Below, in pieces: positions 61,121 to 64,000 of a DNA stretch of 64,000 nucleotides. The notes beneath the pieces are model-generated. The model saw only the letters and a list, made by a program, of their open reading frames with translations. It was not told the origin of the DNA and searched no databases. Each line of letters opens with the position of its first letter. Within the stretch, counting starts at the first letter, position 1. Both the position numbers and the translations under genes were made by a program. Source of the DNA: Undibacterium paludis (GTDB taxonomy: Bacteria; Pseudomonadota; Gammaproteobacteria; Burkholderiales; Burkholderiaceae_D); contig NZ_JAKZHX010000003.1 of the NCBI RefSeq assembly GCF_022568815.1, positions 248,001 to 312,000 of the forward strand, given 5' to 3'.

Positions 61121-62050
61121 TCAGGCAGTCTTAGGGTGTGGTGGATCCAGGGCCAGCAGTTCATCTGCGGCAACCGTGTTTGCAGCTGTTGTGCTCGTGG
61201 CAGCCGCTGCAGTATTTTTTGTTTTGTCTGGCTTGGGCAGTTCGGCATCGAGCAGGCTCTTCTGCTTGCCTGCGGACGCCTTGGGTTCGGCAGCCGCCTC
61301 GCTCTGGACAGTCGCGATGCCGGCCAATTTCAATTGCGATGCACGTGGCTTGGCTTTTTTGGCTGCGGGGGAACGCACCAGCATGGCCTGTGCGGTTTCC
61401 AATGCCAGTTTTGCGGCGGCCTGCTCGCCGGCGCGACGGCTGCCACCGGTACCGAATACCTGAATTTCCAGCTTGGGCACCAGGCATTCAATTTCAAATT
61501 CCTGGTTATGGGCTGCGCCATGGGTTGCTACCACGTTATATTGTGGCAAAGCGATTTTTTTACTTTGCAAGAATTCCTGCAACAGTGTCTTGGCGTCCTT
61601 GCCCAGTGTAGTCGGGTCCACGCTGGCCAACACCGGTGCGTACAGGGCGCGAATGACTTCACGCGCGACGTCAAAGCCGGCATCCAGGAAAATGGCACCA
61701 AACAAGGCTTCCAGTGTATCGGCCAATATGGACGGGCGACGGAATCCACCGGATTTCAGTTCACCCTCGCCAAGCCGCAAAAATTGTGACAACTCTATTC
61801 TCTGCGCAATTTCATACAGCGACTGTTGTTTGACCAGGTTGGCACGTACACGTGACAAATCACCTTCATCTATATTGGCAAAGCTATCAAACAACAAAGA
61901 AGCGACGACACAATTAAGGACAGAATCACCCAGGAACTCCAGGCGTTCATTATGCAAAACACTATGACTACGATGTGTCAGAGCCTGCTGCAACAAAGCG
62001 GGGTTGCTGAACTGGTGCCCCAGCCTTTTCTGCAATAGTTGTTGATTCAT
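61121..62050 (-). CDS. rnc: ribonuclease III, with C-terminal extension
   Basis: RNase III cuts double-stranded RNA and processes rRNA. The 309-residue protein has the signature [17 protein letters not shown] (catalytic Glu/Asp), [14 protein letters not shown] and a double-stranded-RNA-binding domain (about 155-225, [17 protein letters not shown]). The last 85 residues are an Ala/Lys/Pro-rich extension absent from E. coli RNase III (226 residues). It follows the DUF4845 gene by 8 bp. Confidence 0.96.
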   Translation of the reverse strand: MNQQLLQKRLGHQFSNPALLQQALTHRSHSVLHNERLEFLGDSVLNCVVASLLFDSFANIDEGDLSRVRANLVKQQSLYEIAQRIELSQFLRLGEGELKSGGFRRPSILADTLEALFGAIFLDAGFDVAREVIRALYAPVLASVDPTTLGKDAKTLLQEFLQSKKIALPQYNVVATHGAAHNQEFEIECLVPKLEIQVFGTGGSRRAGEQAAAKLALETAQAMLVRSPAAKKAKPRASQLKLAGIATVQSEAAAEPKASAGKQKSLLDAELPKPDKTKNTAAAATSTTAANTVAADELLALDPPHPKTA

Positions 62051-62058
62051 ACGAGTAA

Positions 62059-62466
62059 TTAATCTGCCTTCGCAGCTTTTTGAACAACCACGCCATTTTT
62101 TGCAGTTGTACCGGAATATTCCATCAAGATACTGGCCGGACCGACCAGGGGGATTTTTTTCGAATAAGAGAAATTCAAATCAAAACCACCATCGTTATTC
62201 TTGACGATAACCAGATCCTTGCCGGTCACTGCATCAAAATAACCAACTTCCCTTTGCTTATCAAAGGCAATCTGTATTTCTCTTGGCGTAGAGCCAGCGT
62301 TCTTGGAGCTATTCATTGCCTTGGTGATTGAATTATATTCAATCACGGTTGGCACAACTTTCATTGCTACCATGGCGAGCACGATGATCACGGCAAGAGA
62401 CAGGATCAAGCCTGTCAGGGTGATACCTTTTTGCTTATGCAAGGAAGAGTATTGAATTTTTGACAT
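62059..62466 (-). CDS. DUF4845 membrane-anchored protein
   Basis: A 135-residue protein with an N-terminal pilin-like helix ([24 protein letters not shown]), then a soluble domain ending in [22 protein letters not shown] strand pattern. It matches DUF4845, a family found between lepB and rnc in betaproteobacteria and some gammaproteobacteria. The function is unknown; its position and helix suggest an envelope role. It lies 30 bp after lepB. Confidence 0.88.
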   Translation of the reverse strand: MSKIQYSSLHKQKGITLTGLILSLAVIIVLAMVAMKVVPTVIEYNSITKAMNSSKNAGSTPREIQIAFDKQREVGYFDAVTGKDLVIVKNNDGGFDLNFSYSKKIPLVGPASILMEYSGTTAKNGVVVQKAAKAD

Positions 62467-62496
62467 ACGTTTTAAGTCCCTGATAAAGATTAAGGT

Positions 62497-63408
62497 TTAG
62501 TGAAAACTACCAATACGCTTAATGTTGCCCAAATTCATCCAGATAAAAAATGCCTTACCAACAATATTTTCATCCGGGACAAAACCCCAGTAGCGACTGT
62601 CCAGGCTATTGTCACGGTTGTCACCCATCATGAAATAACTGCCTTCCGGTACGGTACAAGTGAAACCATCATTTTCATAGCTACACAAATCACGTCCTTT
62701 GAAATTGTGCGGGCCATCAACATAGGGCGGCCTTTGCTCATCATTCAAAATATTATGTGTCACACCGACCAGATTTTCTTGATACTGCTTGGAATAGCTG
62801 AGTCTTTCCTCATCCAGGAAGTCTGGCAGGTTCGCATACGAAAGTGCATTACCATTCACCGATAAGCGCTTGTTTTTATACACGATTTTATCACCAGGTA
62901 CACCGACCACACGTTTAATATAGTCCACAGAAGGGTCTTCCGGGTATTTAAATACCATAACATCGCCTCTTTGAGGATTATTCAGCGATATCACTTTCTT
63001 ATTGATGACCGGCAAGCGTATGCCATAAGTAAATTTATTTACCAGTATCAAATCACCAACAAACAATGTTGGCAACATGGAACTGGAAGGTATCTTGAAC
63101 GGCTCAAACAAGAAAGAACGCAAGAAAAACACCAGGGCGATCACAGGAAAAAAGCTGCCGGAATACTCTATCCAGACTGGCTGCCTGAGCATTTTGGCTT
63201 CAAGTTCCTGGCGTCCGCCCTCTTCCAGGCGTATGCCTTCGGCAGTCAGGCGTGCTTTACGGGCATCATATTCTGCCAGGGCTTTGTCTGCATTCTGGCG
63301 GCGCTGCTTGGCAAAGACAAATACATCAATAAACCAGATAACACCGGTAACGATAGTCAGGACAAACAGGATCAAGGCAAAATTGCCTAAAATTTGTTGA
63401 AAACTCAT
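62497..63408 (-). CDS. lepB: signal peptidase I
   Basis: LepB cleaves signal peptides of exported proteins at the periplasmic face of the inner membrane. The 303-residue protein has two N-terminal helices, the catalytic Ser in PSSSMLPTL, the catalytic Lys in [12 protein letters not shown], and the box E motif [16 protein letters not shown]. It overlaps lepA by 4 bp (ATGA), so the two are translationally coupled, as in most proteobacteria. Confidence 0.97.
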   Translation of the reverse strand: MSFQQILGNFALILFVLTIVTGVIWFIDVFVFAKQRRQNADKALAEYDARKARLTAEGIRLEEGGRQELEAKMLRQPVWIEYSGSFFPVIALVFFLRSFLFEPFKIPSSSMLPTLFVGDLILVNKFTYGIRLPVINKKVISLNNPQRGDVMVFKYPEDPSVDYIKRVVGVPGDKIVYKNKRLSVNGNALSYANLPDFLDEERLSYSKQYQENLVGVTHNILNDEQRPPYVDGPHNFKGRDLCSYENDGFTCTVPEGSYFMMGDNRDNSLDSRYWGFVPDENIVGKAFFIWMNLGNIKRIGSFH

Positions 63409-64000
63409 TTTTCATCCACTTGTAAAATCGCCAAAAACGCTTCTTGCGGGATCTCTACCGAACCCACCTGCTTCATACGTTTCTTACCTGCCTTTTGTTT
63501 TTCCAGCAATTTACGCTTACGGCTGATATCGCCGCCATAACATTTGGCCAGAACGTTTTTACGCAAGGCTTTGACGTTTTCGCGCGAGATGATGTTGGAA
63601 CCGATGGCAGCCTGAATTGCCACATCAAACATTTGACGCGGGATCAGTTCACGCATTTTGGCGGCGACGGCGCGACCACGGAACTGGCTGTTGGCGCGGT
63701 GCACAATAATCGCCAGGGCATCAACTTTTTCGCTGTTGATCAACATGTCGACCTTGACGACGTCAGCGGCGCGGTTTTCCTTGAATTCATAATCCATGGA
63801 GGCATAGCCGCGCGACGTCGACTTCAGACGATCAAAGAAGTCGAGCACGATCTCTGCCATCGGCATTTCATAGGTCAGTTTGACCTGGCGTCCATGATAG
63901 TTCATGTCCATCTGCACACCACGCTTCTGGGTGCACAGGGTAATCACAGAACCGACATATTCTTGCGGCATATAGAGATTGACAGTGACAATAGGCTCGC
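63405..64000 (-). CDS. lepA: elongation factor 4 (LepA), C-terminal part
   Basis: The gene runs off the right edge. About 198 residues of the C-terminus are visible, beginning [16 protein letters not shown]. The EF-G-like domain V ([25 protein letters not shown]) and the LepA-specific C-terminal domain ([29 protein letters not shown]) are clear. LepA is a ribosome-associated GTPase involved in translation initiation and 30S maturation. The G domain lies outside the window. Confidence 0.97.
   Translation of the reverse strand, partial: EPIVTVNLYMPQEYVGSVITLCTQKRGVQMDMNYHGRQVKLTYEMPMAEIVLDFFDRLKSTSRGYASMDYEFKENRAADVVKVDMLINSEKVDALAIIVHRANSQFRGRAVAAKMRELIPRQMFDVAIQAAIGSNIISRENVKALRKNVLAKCYGGDISRKRKLLEKQKAGKKRMKQVGSVEIPQEAFLAILQVDEK

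Overview
The window looks like a chromosomal segment of a motile, moderate-GC betaproteobacterium in the order Burkholderiales. Family Oxalobacteraceae is most likely, possibly an Undibacterium-like genus. This rests on the run lepA-lepB-DUF4845-rnc-era-recO-pdxJ-acpS, the uvrC-pgsA-tRNA(Gly/Cys/Leu) block, the complete flagellar rod/hook locus with MotC/MotD-type stator genes, and the style of the proteins. The genus is an inference.

Layout. 1-8.0 kb: the end of an unknown gene, a class I/II aminotransferase, the riboflavin cluster ribBA-ribH-nusB, a PhzF-family protein, a nitric-oxide defence unit (hmp followed by nsrR, with two NsrR-type 25-bp operators and a third palindrome upstream) and an XdhC-family protein. 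8.2-14.9 kb: three transporters (POT peptide symporter, MFS exporter, OPT oligopeptide/metal transporter) and a DnaQ-type exonuclease fused to DUF1653. 15.4-18.3 kb: a compact three-gene tyrosinase cassette (type-3 copper oxidase, DUF2182-like membrane protein, and a free copy of the tyrosinase C-terminal domain). 18.7-39.4 kb: flagellar genes. flgBCDEFGHIJKL is on the minus strand. flgA and flgMN are divergent from it, and flgM has a perfect sigma-28 promoter. The chain flhB-flhA-flhF-flhG-fliA-motC-motD has overlapping or tightly spaced genes. 40-46 kb: a secreted solute-binding protein, an operon of CHASE2 adenylate cyclase - SH3 protein - M48 protease, an exported protein with two Tudor-like repeats, and an SGNH hydrolase. 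46.5-51.4 kb: two modular lipoprotein chitinases (two chitin-binding modules, Thr-Pro linkers, GH18) flanking a JmjC-like cupin oxygenase. 51.8-54.5 kb: one large PHP-ATPase of the TrlF/Ppl type, a candidate anti-phage gene, lying next to a tRNA-Leu gene. 54.7-64 kb: five tRNA genes and the housekeeping block pgsA, uvrC, acpS, pdxJ, recO, era, rnc, DUF4845, lepB and the 3' part of lepA.

How it fits together. The flagellar genes form the usual cascade: FliA (sigma-28) with its anti-sigma FlgM and the chaperone FlgN, the export gate FlhA/FlhB, the placement pair FlhF/FlhG, and a second stator set. The chitinases, peptide transporters and solute-binding protein suit a swimming polymer-degrader in soil or fresh water. 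The parts least explained by known biology are the tyrosinase cassette, the Ppl-type gene at the tRNA cluster, an FlhG without a normal Walker A motif, the Tudor-like exported protein and the three-palindrome hmp control region. All function calls come from reading motifs and gene order; no database search was run.
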